This document shows positions 27,304 to 35,961 of a stretch of 35,961 bases of DNA, piece by piece. The stretch is from assembly GCA_022562495.1 (NCBI GenBank), contig JADFPE010000013.1:1-35961 (forward strand). Reading direction: 5' to 3'. This DNA comes from Acidobacteriota bacterium. GTDB taxonomy: Bacteria; Acidobacteriota; Vicinamibacteria; Vicinamibacterales; UBA8438. Position 1 is the first letter of the stretch, and every line of letters begins with the position of its first letter. Made by a program: the position numbers and the translations under genes. The notes beneath the pieces were generated by a model that searched no databases, was not told the origin of the DNA, and saw nothing but the letters and a program-made list of their open reading frames with translations.

Positions 27304-28455
27304 TCAAACAGCGTCCTGGTGTTCCTGGCCGTCATCGTCATCCTGTTCGAAGCGGCCGGGTTTCGCGCCAAGCTCCGTCTCGCGTTCGGGGATCGCGGCG
27401 CCACCCTGACCGGTGCCGAGCAGGATCGCCAGCCAGCGCAGGTCTTCAGTGTGCTCGAGAATGATCTTGACGATGATGGTCAGCGGGACCGACAGGAGCA
27501 TGCCTACCGGGCCCCACACCCATCCCCAGAACACCAACGACATGAACACCACGAGCACCGAGAGCCCGAAGCGCCTGCCCATCAGCGTCGGCTCGACCAT
27601 ATTGCCCAGGACAGTGTCGATGACGAGATAGCCGAGCGCCACGCCGGCGGCGGTGCCCGGCCCGAACTGGACCAGAGCGATGAGCACTGGCGGAATGGCC
27701 GCGACGAACGAGCCGATGCTGGGGATGTAGTGCAAGAAGAAGGCGGAGAGGGCCCAGAAGATCGGGAAATCGATGTCGAAGAACGCCACCAGCAAGCCGG
27801 TCAGAACTCCCTTGACGACGCCAACGACCGTCTTGATCCCCAGGTAGTGCTGCACGTCTTTCGCTGTCCGGGTCCAGCGATCGAAGCGACCGCCCCCCTC
27901 CCCAAAGGCCAGGCGCAGCTTCTCCGGCAGAGCGGTTGCTTCGAAGAGGATGAAGACGGTGATCAGGATCACGAGCAGCGCGTTCTGGAGCACCGCGGCG
28001 ACCCGCGTCACCGCCCCACCGACGAGGCCGACGACGCGCTCCGCATCCAGAAAGTCACCGGCCTCGATCGGCACACCGCGCTCGCTGATCCACTGCACAA
28101 CCGAGCTCGTGGCCTGTTCCAGATTCGCCTGGTAGCCAGGCAGCTGTCCGGTGAACTCGTCGACCGACCGCACGACCAGAAACCCGACCGCGGAGAGAAT
28201 CGCGATGTCGGCGAGCACAGTCGCCACGACCGCCAGAACCCTGGGCAGCCCACATCGCTGAAGTCCGTGGAGAAGCGGCAGGCTGAGGACGGCGATGAAC
28301 ACCGCCAGCAGAATCGGAATGATGATCGCGTCGGCCGCCCGCACCCCGGCGATGACGACGATCAGACTAGCGAAGGTCAGCAGATACCGAGCACCCGGCC
28401 CGCGACCGGGTTCGCTTTTGTTGGCTGCGACGTGGGTGACGGCCTCCACTGACAC
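27304..28455 (-). CDS. AI-2E family transporter (permease)
   Basis: Multi-TM protein with DIDFPIFWALSAFFLHYIPSIGSFVAAIPPVLIAL and LGNMVEPTLMGRRFGLSVLVVFMSLVFWGWVWGPVGMLLSVPLT. Confidence 0.92.
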   Translation of the reverse strand: MSVEAVTHVAANKSEPGRGPGARYLLTFASLIVVIAGVRAADAIIIPILLAVFIAVLSLPLLHGLQRCGLPRVLAVVATVLADIAILSAVGFLVVRSVDEFTGQLPGYQANLEQATSSVVQWISERGVPIEAGDFLDAERVVGLVGGAVTRVAAVLQNALLVILITVFILFEATALPEKLRLAFGEGGGRFDRWTRTAKDVQHYLGIKTVVGVVKGVLTGLLVAFFDIDFPIFWALSAFFLHYIPSIGSFVAAIPPVLIALVQFGPGTAAGVALGYLVIDTVLGNMVEPTLMGRRFGLSVLVVFMSLVFWGWVWGPVGMLLSVPLTIIVKIILEHTEDLRWLAILLGTGQGGAAIPERETELGAKPGRFEQDDDDGQEHQDAV

Positions 28456-28587
28456 TACCTGAACCCTCGAAGAGGATTTCCATTATACGGGGAGGCGCAG
28501 ATCCAGACTCCTCCTGCGAGGTCTTCACCACTGTGGCGGGCGTCGCCGGGGTGGTCAGCGTCCTGGGCATGATCGTGGGCCAGTCCG

Positions 28588-29151
28588 TTACTCGTGCTCC
28601 TTCCGCTTCGCGCGCAGCGACCGAAGCACTGTCCGATGCTCGGCATAGGCCGCCAGCGCCGAGGCGTACTCCGGTTGCGTAAAGCCGAGCTCCTTGGCGA
28701 TCTGACCCGCCTGTGACTCCTCGACGGCGCTGATCGCGCCGTCCGCCGCCGCTACGGCGAAGAGGCAGTCGAACAGCTCGAGACGCTGCTCGGTGGTCGC
28801 GATCTCCCGAAACTCGCGTGTCACCAGATAGTTCTCCGTTCCGCCGAACAACGTGGCCTGGCCCTTGGCGATCTCGACGACCAGTACCGCCTGCGCGGCG
28901 GGGAGGTGACCCAGTGTCTGGACGATCTCGCGCATCTTCTCGGTCTCGTCCTCGCTGATGTGTGAGTCGGCATGGGCGATCCGGCTCAACACATAGGCGA
29001 AGGCGGCGAGAAACCGCGCGCGGGCCGGGTCGAGCGCTTCGAGCTCGGCCACGATCCGCCTGACGGTGTCGGTGTCACCCTGACCGGTCGTCGCCCGGTG
29101 TGCCCGCGAGCCGCCACGCCCGCCCACACCAAGCAGTTCGAGAATGCCCAT
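28588..29151 (-). CDS. TerB-like (tellurite resistance TerB family) protein
   Basis: FAYVLSRIAHADSHISEDETEKMREIV and LFAVAAADGAISAVEESQAGQIAKELGF acidic TerB repeats; ATG 29151 preceded by AGGAGG. Confidence 0.8.
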   Translation of the reverse strand: MGILELLGVGGRGGSRAHRATTGQGDTDTVRRIVAELEALDPARARFLAAFAYVLSRIAHADSHISEDETEKMREIVQTLGHLPAAQAVLVVEIAKGQATLFGGTENYLVTREFREIATTEQRLELFDCLFAVAAADGAISAVEESQAGQIAKELGFTQPEYASALAAYAEHRTVLRSLRAKRKEHE

Positions 29152-29183
29152 GCAGGTCCTCCTGTTCGTTCGCGGGTCTATGC

Positions 29184-30758
29184 TTACGGCGCCGTGCCAG
29201 ACCGGGCGTCGCGCTCCGGGACAGAGGGGCCGATTCTCTGAGACAGGACACGCCGCAGGTAGTCGGCCGCCACTGTGCTCGGGGCGGCGCCGTGCTCGTC
29301 GACTGCCAGGTTCATCCGCCGCATCGCGTCGACGTCGACCGAGCCCTCCAGCCGGGTCAGTGCCGCCAGCACGTCCGGCCACTCACGGGCGAGCCTGGCG
29401 CTGACCAGGATGAGGGCATCATACGGCGGAATCGCCGCGCGGTCGTCCTCCAGCACCCGCAGGTCGTAGGCGCTGATCCGGCCGTCGGTCGTGAAAGCGC
29501 TGATCAGGTCGACCGCCCCCTCGGCCACCGCCTGATACATCAGTGCCGGGTCCATGGTGCGCTGCTCCTTGAACGCCAATCCGTAGGTGTCGCGGATAGC
29601 GGTCCACTCGGGACGGGAGAAGAACTCGTAGTCGCCGCCCATCGACAGTCCCCGCGCCAGCGGGGCGAGGTCGCTGATGCGGGTCAGCCGCATCAGCTCG
29701 GCGTCCCGTGCGCGCATCGCGATGGCGTACGCGTTCTCGAACCCGAGCGTGGCCGCCACCTGGATGCCGTACCTGGCGGCGAGGAAGGCGCCCACCTCGG
29801 CGAGGACCGTGGCCCGGTCCATCCCGACCGTCTCGCGCCCCATTTGGTTGGCCCACAGCGTGCCGGAATAATCGACGTAGACGTCGATGTCGCCGGCCGC
29901 CAGCGCATCGAACGCCACCATCGACCCGAGTGATTGCATCTGGGTGGTGAGCCGGCCGGTCTCGCGCTCGACCCACTGACCCAGCAGATGGGCCAGGATG
30001 TACTGTTCGGTGAACCCCTTGGCGCCGATCGTCACCGGACGACCACCTCGGGGGAGGAGCGCCGAGACCAGGGTGAGGCCCGTGTAGAGGTAGAGCGCCG
30101 CCATCGCCGCCACGACGACGCCGACGCGCCGGCGGCGGCGGGTGCGTACGCCGATCTCGAGTGCGCGCACCAGCCCGTCGAGCAGCATCGCCAGCGCCGC
30201 CGCCGCGACGCAGCCGACCAGCACCGCGGCGTAGTTCCGGGTCTGCAGTCCGCTGAAGATGTAGTTGCCGAGGCTGGTTGCGCCGACCGGCGTCGAGAGC
30301 GTGGCGATCCCGACGGTCCAGACCGTGGCGGTCCGGATGCCGGCCACGATGACCGGCATGGCGAGCGGCAGCTCGACGCGACGCAGCTGCTGCGCCGGGG
30401 TCATCCCTACCGCGCGCGCCGCCTCCTTGAGCGCGGGGTCCACCCCGGCGATACCGGTCACCGTGTTCCGCAGCATCGGCAGCACGCCATACAGGGTCAA
30501 CCCGATGAACGCCGGGAGAAAGCCGATGCTCTGGAGCCCCAGCGACGCCAGTAGCGGCACCATGACGGCGAGCAGCGCCAGACTGGGGATCGTCTGGATG
30601 ACCCCGGCCACGTTGAGCGCGGGCTGCTCGAGCCACCGGATGCGCGTGAGGGCCACGCCCAATGGCAGGCTCACCGCCGCGCTCGAGAGCAGCGCCAGGA
30701 GCGTCAGCTGGAGGTGGGCCGTCAGATACCCCGGCAGCAGCGCCAGTTGCTCGCTCAC
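29184..30758 (-). CDS. ABC transporter permease fused to substrate-binding domain (OpuCB-OpuCC / EgtU-type)
   Basis: N-terminal ProW-like permease (GVIQTIPSLALLAVMVPLL; EAARAVGMTPAQQLRRVELPLAMPVIVAGIRTATVWTVGIATL) plus C-terminal OpuAC-like SBP (IGAKGFTEQYILAHLLGQ...DVYVDYSGTLW). Confidence 0.92.
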   Translation of the reverse strand: MSEQLALLPGYLTAHLQLTLLALLSSAAVSLPLGVALTRIRWLEQPALNVAGVIQTIPSLALLAVMVPLLASLGLQSIGFLPAFIGLTLYGVLPMLRNTVTGIAGVDPALKEAARAVGMTPAQQLRRVELPLAMPVIVAGIRTATVWTVGIATLSTPVGATSLGNYIFSGLQTRNYAAVLVGCVAAAALAMLLDGLVRALEIGVRTRRRRRVGVVVAAMAALYLYTGLTLVSALLPRGGRPVTIGAKGFTEQYILAHLLGQWVERETGRLTTQMQSLGSMVAFDALAAGDIDVYVDYSGTLWANQMGRETVGMDRATVLAEVGAFLAARYGIQVAATLGFENAYAIAMRARDAELMRLTRISDLAPLARGLSMGGDYEFFSRPEWTAIRDTYGLAFKEQRTMDPALMYQAVAEGAVDLISAFTTDGRISAYDLRVLEDDRAAIPPYDALILVSARLAREWPDVLAALTRLEGSVDVDAMRRMNLAVDEHGAAPSTVAADYLRRVLSQRIGPSVPERDARSGTAP

Positions 30759-31519
30759 GACGTGGCCTCCAGCAGCGCCGCGACGAGCCGGGCGTCGCGT
30801 CGCGGCGTGTCCAGCAGCAGTCGCACGTAGTCGTCGGCCGGTTCACGCATCAGCGTGCCCGGTGTGCCGATCTGGACCAGACGGCCCGCCCGCATGACCG
30901 CGATGCGGTCACCCAGCACCAGCGCCTCGACCATGTCGTGGGTCACGAACACCGCCGTCAGACCGAGCTCGCGTCGAATCCGGATGAACGACTGCTGTAG
31001 CCGGTGCCGGGTCAGCGGGTCGAGCGCGCCGAACGGCTCGTCGAGCAGCATCAGACGGGGCCTGGCGGCCAGCGCCCGCGCGACGCCCACCCGTTGCTGC
31101 TGCCCACCCGAGAGCTGGTCCGGCCGGCGGTCCCGGGTCTCGTCGGGGTCCAGCTCCACCAGCTCGAGCAACTCGTCGACCCGGTGACGAATCTCGCTGT
31201 CACTCCACCCGAGCAGCGCCGGCGTCACCCCGACGTTCTCGGCTATCGTCATGTGAGGGAACAGTCCCACCTGCTGGAAGGTATATCCGATCCGCCGACG
31301 TAGGTCGTGGGGCGCGAGCTCCGCCACGTCCCGGCCGTCCACCAGCACCGAGCCGGCGGACGGCTCGATCAGGCGGTTGATCATCTTCAAGGTCGTGGTC
31401 TTGCCGCTGCCTGACCCGCCCAGCAGCACCAGCAGCTCGCCCTCGCTGACCGTGAGCGACAGATCGCGGACGGCGACCTGTTCGTCGTACTGCTTGGTCA
31501 GGTGGCGGAGCTCGATCAT
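30755..31519 (-). CDS. ABC transporter ATP-binding protein (OpuCA/ProV/EgtV-type)
   Basis: LLGGSGSGKTTTLKMINRL, LSGGQQQRVGVARALAARPRLMLLDEPFGALDP; overlaps the permease-SBP gene by 4 bp. Confidence 0.95.
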   Translation of the reverse strand: MIELRHLTKQYDEQVAVRDLSLTVSEGELLVLLGGSGSGKTTTLKMINRLIEPSAGSVLVDGRDVAELAPHDLRRRIGYTFQQVGLFPHMTIAENVGVTPALLGWSDSEIRHRVDELLELVELDPDETRDRRPDQLSGGQQQRVGVARALAARPRLMLLDEPFGALDPLTRHRLQQSFIRIRRELGLTAVFVTHDMVEALVLGDRIAVMRAGRLVQIGTPGTLMREPADDYVRLLLDTPRRDARLVAALLEATS

Positions 31520-31823
31520 GGTGAACCAACGCGAGAGCCCGGGACGGGGCGGGCTACCGAAGCACGGTGGGGCTGTCTCAGGTCCCAGGTTTCAGGACAG
31601 ACCCGAGGCACAGGACCCTGGCGACTAGGCCGGGGGTCGTTCAGCGTCGTGGACTCCGTACATCCCAGCGTAGTCGCGCGGCGCCGATCAGACCCCAGGC
31701 TCGGATGGGGGCGATCAGTATCGAGTACTCGGCACCGAGACGCAACCCCTCGGCCACCCAGGAACACCGTCGGACATGGCATCCGGTTCTGCGGCCACGA
31801 GACGGACGATCTAGAATCGACCG

Positions 31824-33380
31824 ATGGTCGACTTCGGGATCGTCCTGGCGTACTTCGCCGTCATCTTCACGATCGGCCTGCGGGCCCGGGTCGACTCGGC
31901 CGCCGACCCTGAAGAGTATTTTCTCAGCTCGCGCTCATTGCGGTGGCCGTCCATTGCGATGTCCACCATCGCGACCAACATCTCGGCCGGCCATTTCCTC
32001 TCGGTGGCCGGCGCAGCTTACGTCGACGGCCTGGCGCTGGCGAACTTCGAGCTCAACGCCATCGTCGGCATCGTCGTCGCGGCCTTCTTCTTCGTGCCCC
32101 TCTACCTCCGGCTGAGAGTCGTCACCATCAGTCAGTTCTTCGAGCACCGGCTCGGGCCGCGGATCGCGTTGGCGTACGCGGTGCTGATGATTGCGTTGTA
32201 TGCGCTGCTGTACCTCGGGACCGCGTTGTTCTGGGCGGCCTACGCGCTCGACGGCATCTTCACCGAGATGGTGGCGTGGATCAGCGACAGCCAGGCGGTG
32301 CGGCTCGCCGTCCTGATCGTGGCCCTCGGGGCGTTCTCGGCGCTGTACACGTATCTGGGCGGATTGCGCGCCGTGGTGCGGACCGATCTCGTGCAGTTCC
32401 TCTTGCTCCTCGGCGGAGGCCTCATCACGGTGTCGGTCGCGGTGCATCAGCTCGGCGGCTGGTCGGAGCTCTTCGTCAAGACGGGGCACCTCATGCACCT
32501 CCACCTGCCACGAGACCACCAGACACTTCCGTGGACCGCCCTCTTCGGGATGAACCTGTTGAACCTGAACTACTGGGGTGCGAACCAGGTCATTCTCCAG
32601 CGGGCGTTGGCGGCGAAGAGCCTGCGGGACGCCCAGATAGGGCTCTTGGTCGGAGGAGTCCTCAAATACGTCATGCTGCTCATCATCGTCATCCCGGGGA
32701 TCGCGATGGCCGGGATCCTGGCCGACGCGCCACTCGACGACCCGGATGCGGTATACATCACCCTCGTCAACCAGTTCCTCCCGGCCGGCCTGCGCGGTCT
32801 GATCGTCTGCGGGCTCTTCGCCTCTCTCATGAGCACGGTCGACTCGATCTTCAACTCGGTGTCGACGCTGTGGTCCATCGACATCTACAAGCGATACCTT
32901 CGGCGGGACGCGTCCCCGCAGGACATCGTCCGCATCGGGAAAGCGGCCATCCTGGGGACCTTCGCGGCCGGCGTGCTGTTTGCCTTTACGGTGGTCTTCT
33001 TCAAGACCGGGAGTCTGCAGGCGGATCCACTCACCCACTGGTTCAACGAGTTGTCGTACTACGTGAAGAATGGGTTCGTCGTGATCGTGACCGCCGCCGT
33101 CTTTCTCATCCGGCCGTCGCGGCCTCTCGTGTTGGGCGCCTTGCTCGGCAGCATGGCCCTGTACCTCGGCTTCACGCTCGCGTGGCCGGAGACGAGCTAT
33201 CTCGTCCGGTCCGGGTGGGTCATCGTCCTCAGTTTCGCCGCGGTGGCCGTGCCGACGATGATGCGCCAGGGATGGCGCATCCCGTGGCGCGACCTGGTCG
33301 CGGCGCCCGACAGGGGCGTGGCGCGGTTCGGCGCGGGGCTGCTCGCCTCGCTGGTCTTGGCCCACATCCTGTTCCATTGA
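31824..33380 (+). CDS. Sodium:solute symporter (SSS family)
   Basis: ~13-TM protein with SLRWPSIAMSTIATNISAGHFLSVAGAAY, YTYLGGLRAVVRTDLVQ and GLFASLMSTVDSIFNSVSTLWSIDIYKRY signatures. Confidence 0.93.
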   Translation: MVDFGIVLAYFAVIFTIGLRARVDSAADPEEYFLSSRSLRWPSIAMSTIATNISAGHFLSVAGAAYVDGLALANFELNAIVGIVVAAFFFVPLYLRLRVVTISQFFEHRLGPRIALAYAVLMIALYALLYLGTALFWAAYALDGIFTEMVAWISDSQAVRLAVLIVALGAFSALYTYLGGLRAVVRTDLVQFLLLLGGGLITVSVAVHQLGGWSELFVKTGHLMHLHLPRDHQTLPWTALFGMNLLNLNYWGANQVILQRALAAKSLRDAQIGLLVGGVLKYVMLLIIVIPGIAMAGILADAPLDDPDAVYITLVNQFLPAGLRGLIVCGLFASLMSTVDSIFNSVSTLWSIDIYKRYLRRDASPQDIVRIGKAAILGTFAAGVLFAFTVVFFKTGSLQADPLTHWFNELSYYVKNGFVVIVTAAVFLIRPSRPLVLGALLGSMALYLGFTLAWPETSYLVRSGWVIVLSFAAVAVPTMMRQGWRIPWRDLVAAPDRGVARFGAGLLASLVLAHILFH

Positions 33381-33537
33381 GCCCACGGGCATGGCTCCGC
33401 TCCGCCCACCAGAAAGCCGTCGGACATCTTCGGTCTTGACAGCTCTCATCGAGTAGTGGCAAAGTACGCGGCCCGGTCATCAGGTCTGACGCGATCTCGG
33501 CCGACATTCCTGTTGCATCCGGCATCCAACTCTAACT

Positions 33538-34416
33538 ATGCCTATTGCAGACAGTAGAGATCTGACTCTTGCGTTGCCGCCGGTTGCTGACACAGAGGCT
33601 CGGCGAGGCGGCACGAATCACTTTGGTCAGCACTTCGGCGAAGTGTCTGCCAGGTATCGGCGCGTTCGTGACGCGGATCTCGCCGCCGTGGGTCTCGTCA
33701 GTGACGTCTTGGCGTCCGCCGCAACCGAGGCCCACCCCTTCCGGCTGCTGGACGTCGGCACCGGCACCGGGCGGTACCTGGACATGGTCAGCGCGCGCTT
33801 GTCGGCAACGCTCGTCACAGACCTGTGTTCCATCGGCCTCGATCGGAGTCCGGCCATGCTTGGCCAGGCCCGACGGCTCAATAAGTGCGCCTACCCAGGC
33901 GCGAGCCACCTGGTCGGCGCCGTCGAGACGCTCCCGATCCGCGCCGCGAGCTGTGACGCCATGACCTGCTTCAACGCGATCCATCACTTCGACCTGGCCA
34001 GGTTTGCGAGTGAGGCGTCTCGCGTGCTCACCCCGTCCGGTCTCCTTGTGCTCTACACGAGAACTGCAGCGCAGAACCGGGACACGATCTGGGGCCGCTT
34101 CTTTCCGGATTTCGCCGAGTTGGAAACCCGGCTGTACACCGTCTCGGAGCTTCAGAAGGCACTCGACGCCACGGACGCCTTCGCCTCAGTCCGTGTGGAG
34201 ACGCTCCGATGGAGAGTCACGACCTCTCTGTCGAGACTGCTCGAGCAAGTTGCCGCCTATCACTACTCGACCTTCAGGTTCTACTCACCCGATCGACTAC
34301 GGACGGCACTCGACACGTTCCAACACCGCGTGCGCGAGGTGTTTCGCGACTGTTCGCGAATCACGTTCAGCAATGACCACCTGCTTGTGGTGGCGCAGCG
34401 CACGGCGGTGGCGTAG
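33538..34416 (+). CDS. Class I SAM-dependent methyltransferase
   Basis: LLDVGTGTGRYLDMV (motif I), GLDRSPAML, AMTCFNAIHHFDLARFASEASRVLTPSGLLVLYTRT. Confidence 0.88.
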   Translation: MPIADSRDLTLALPPVADTEARRGGTNHFGQHFGEVSARYRRVRDADLAAVGLVSDVLASAATEAHPFRLLDVGTGTGRYLDMVSARLSATLVTDLCSIGLDRSPAMLGQARRLNKCAYPGASHLVGAVETLPIRAASCDAMTCFNAIHHFDLARFASEASRVLTPSGLLVLYTRTAAQNRDTIWGRFFPDFAELETRLYTVSELQKALDATDAFASVRVETLRWRVTTSLSRLLEQVAAYHYSTFRFYSPDRLRTALDTFQHRVREVFRDCSRITFSNDHLLVVAQRTAVA

Positions 34417-34607
34417 CCGGGCATGAGTGCTCCCCGGGTCTGAGTCGCACACCCACCAGAGCGTCTGGCGTCGTGTCGCCCTGCCACCACCGACACGGGT
34501 GCCTACGCATGGCGATCTGGGCTCCTGCCTTGCGATGTACGTGACGTCCTGCGGTCCCCGGCCCTGTACTGGCGCCCGGCCGAGGAGGCCCGGCGTGGAC
34601 ACGCGCC

Positions 34608-35921
34608 TCACAGCTCCAGCAGAAGCGGGTGCTCGAGGCGGTCGGTCACCCACCGCAGGAACCGGACCGCGACCGCGCCGTCGATCAGCCGATGGTCGTA
34701 CGAGAGCGACAGCGGCAGCATCGGTCTGGCCTCGAACCGGTCGTGGATGAACACCGGCGCCGGTGCGGACCGGGAGAGCCCCAGGATGGCGACTTCCGGG
34801 TAGTTGACAATCGGGGTGAACCCGGTGCCGCCCAGCCCGCCGAGGTTGGTGAGGGTGAACGTGCCGCCCTCGAGATCCTCCCGCGTCGCGCCCGTGGTTC
34901 GCACCGTGGTCGCCAGCGCGGCGATCTCGGTCGACAGCGTCCGCAGGCTCTTCCGGTCGGCGTCTTTGATCACGGGGACGATCAGGCCGCGCTCCGTGTC
35001 GACCGCCACCCCGATGTTGATGTAGCGCTTGTAGACGATCTCGTCGCGCGTCAGGTCGAGCGACGCGTTGAACTGCGGGAACTCCTTGAGCGCGGCCGCC
35101 AGGGCCGCCACGGCGAACGCGGTGACGGTCAGCGGCAGCTCCGGCGACGTCTGTTTGAGGGTCCTGCGCACCGTCTCGAGCTCGCTGATGTCCGCCCGGT
35201 CGTGCTGCGTGACGTGCGGCACCGTCTGCCACGCCTGGCTCATCCGGCGGGCGACGGTGCGCTGCAGGCTGCGCATCGGCGTGCGCTCGACCGGTCCCCA
35301 GCGGGAGAAGTCTGGCAACGCGGGCGAGACGGCCGGCGTGGCCGCAGACCGGAGCTGTTCCAGCGCGCGGCGGGCCTGCGCCTTCACATCATCGAGGCCA
35401 ACCCGTCCACCGGCGCCGGACCCGGGCACCGTGTTGATGTCGACGCCGATCTCGCGCGCGAGCTGGCGGACGGACGGCGCGGCCAGCGCCGGTCGGACGG
35501 GCGTGCTCTCCGGCGCGGCCGGCGTCGGTTCGTGTACCGAACCCGCGGCGTGTGTGGGTGCGGTCGTCGGCCCGGCGGCCGGTGGCGCGTGCGCCGCGGG
35601 GGCTGGGGCCGGTGGCGGCGCGGCGGCGGTGGGCGGCGCGGGTTCAGGACCGGGTCGGGGCTGCGAGGCCTCGGCGGCCGACCCGTGTTCCTCGATCGAC
35701 AGGATCAGCTGTCCCACCGCGATCGTCGCGCCGGTCACGATGGCGACCGCGGTGACGGTGCCGGCCGTAGGCGACGGCACGTCGACGGTCGCCTTGTCCG
35801 TCTCGATCTCGAGCAGCGGCTGGTCCACGACGACCGCGTCGCCCGGCGCCACCAGCACACGTATCACCTCGGCGTGCTCGACGCCCTCACCCAGTTCGGG
35901 AAGCCTGATGTCGCTCGCCAT
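34608..35921 (-). CDS. 2-oxoacid dehydrogenase E2 component (dihydrolipoamide acyltransferase)
   Basis: MASDIRLPELGEGVEHAEVIRVLV lipoyl domain with ETDKATVDVPSP, Pro/Ala-rich linker, E3-binding domain, catalytic domain ending LSYDHRLIDGAVAVRFLRWVTDRLE (DHR-x-IDG). Confidence 0.95.
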   Translation of the reverse strand: MASDIRLPELGEGVEHAEVIRVLVAPGDAVVVDQPLLEIETDKATVDVPSPTAGTVTAVAIVTGATIAVGQLILSIEEHGSAAEASQPRPGPEPAPPTAAAPPPAPAPAAHAPPAAGPTTAPTHAAGSVHEPTPAAPESTPVRPALAAPSVRQLAREIGVDINTVPGSGAGGRVGLDDVKAQARRALEQLRSAATPAVSPALPDFSRWGPVERTPMRSLQRTVARRMSQAWQTVPHVTQHDRADISELETVRRTLKQTSPELPLTVTAFAVAALAAALKEFPQFNASLDLTRDEIVYKRYINIGVAVDTERGLIVPVIKDADRKSLRTLSTEIAALATTVRTTGATREDLEGGTFTLTNLGGLGGTGFTPIVNYPEVAILGLSRSAPAPVFIHDRFEARPMLPLSLSYDHRLIDGAVAVRFLRWVTDRLEHPLLLEL

Positions 35922-35961
35922 GCTGCTCTCCACGTCCAGCCCCACTCCGTCGCTGCGGGTC

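Noticed and set aside
26908-28452. 514-aa plus ORF spanning the egtD 3' end and antisense of the AI-2E transporter
   Set aside because: Out-of-frame with egtD and antisense to a recognisable transporter; low-complexity composition.
31935-33449. 504-aa minus and 498-aa plus alternative-frame ORFs over the sodium:solute symporter
   Set aside because: Overlap a clearly conserved membrane protein; hydrophilic Arg/Gly/Asp-rich shadow frames.

Overview
GC-rich bacterial chromosomal segment, mostly conserved housekeeping genes; gene content and codon usage suggest an Acidobacteriota-like organism (inference only). In order: 3' end of a biotin carboxyl carrier protein; tamB and an Omp85/BamA-like gene with seven apparent POTRA repeats; a SurA-N-like protein; a CPBP protease (-); a B12-dependent ribonucleotide reductase preceded by two 31-bp-phased NrdR-box-like sites; DUF547; an SDR; an MrfA/MrfB-like DNA repair pair; rpmE, engB, lon, clpX, clpP, tig and tRNA-Leu(UAG) on the minus strand; an EgtD-like methyltransferase; an AI-2E transporter; TerB-like; an OpuC/EgtUV-like permease-SBP fusion with its ATPase; a sodium:solute symporter; a SAM methyltransferase; and a 2-oxoacid dehydrogenase E2. 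The least explained material is non-coding: (i) a ~145-bp intergenic repeat with a conserved ~95-bp core and copy-specific heptad inverted arms, three clear copies; (ii) a ~90-bp multi-hairpin repeat found between mrfA and mrfB and again between a 35-bp direct duplication of the tRNA-Leu 3' end; (iii) a hairpin repeat (AGCCCCGCTACGCGGGGGCT) in four places, one inside an ORF. No CRISPR, rRNA, transposase, integrase or prophage genes were seen. All homology calls are by eye, without database searches.
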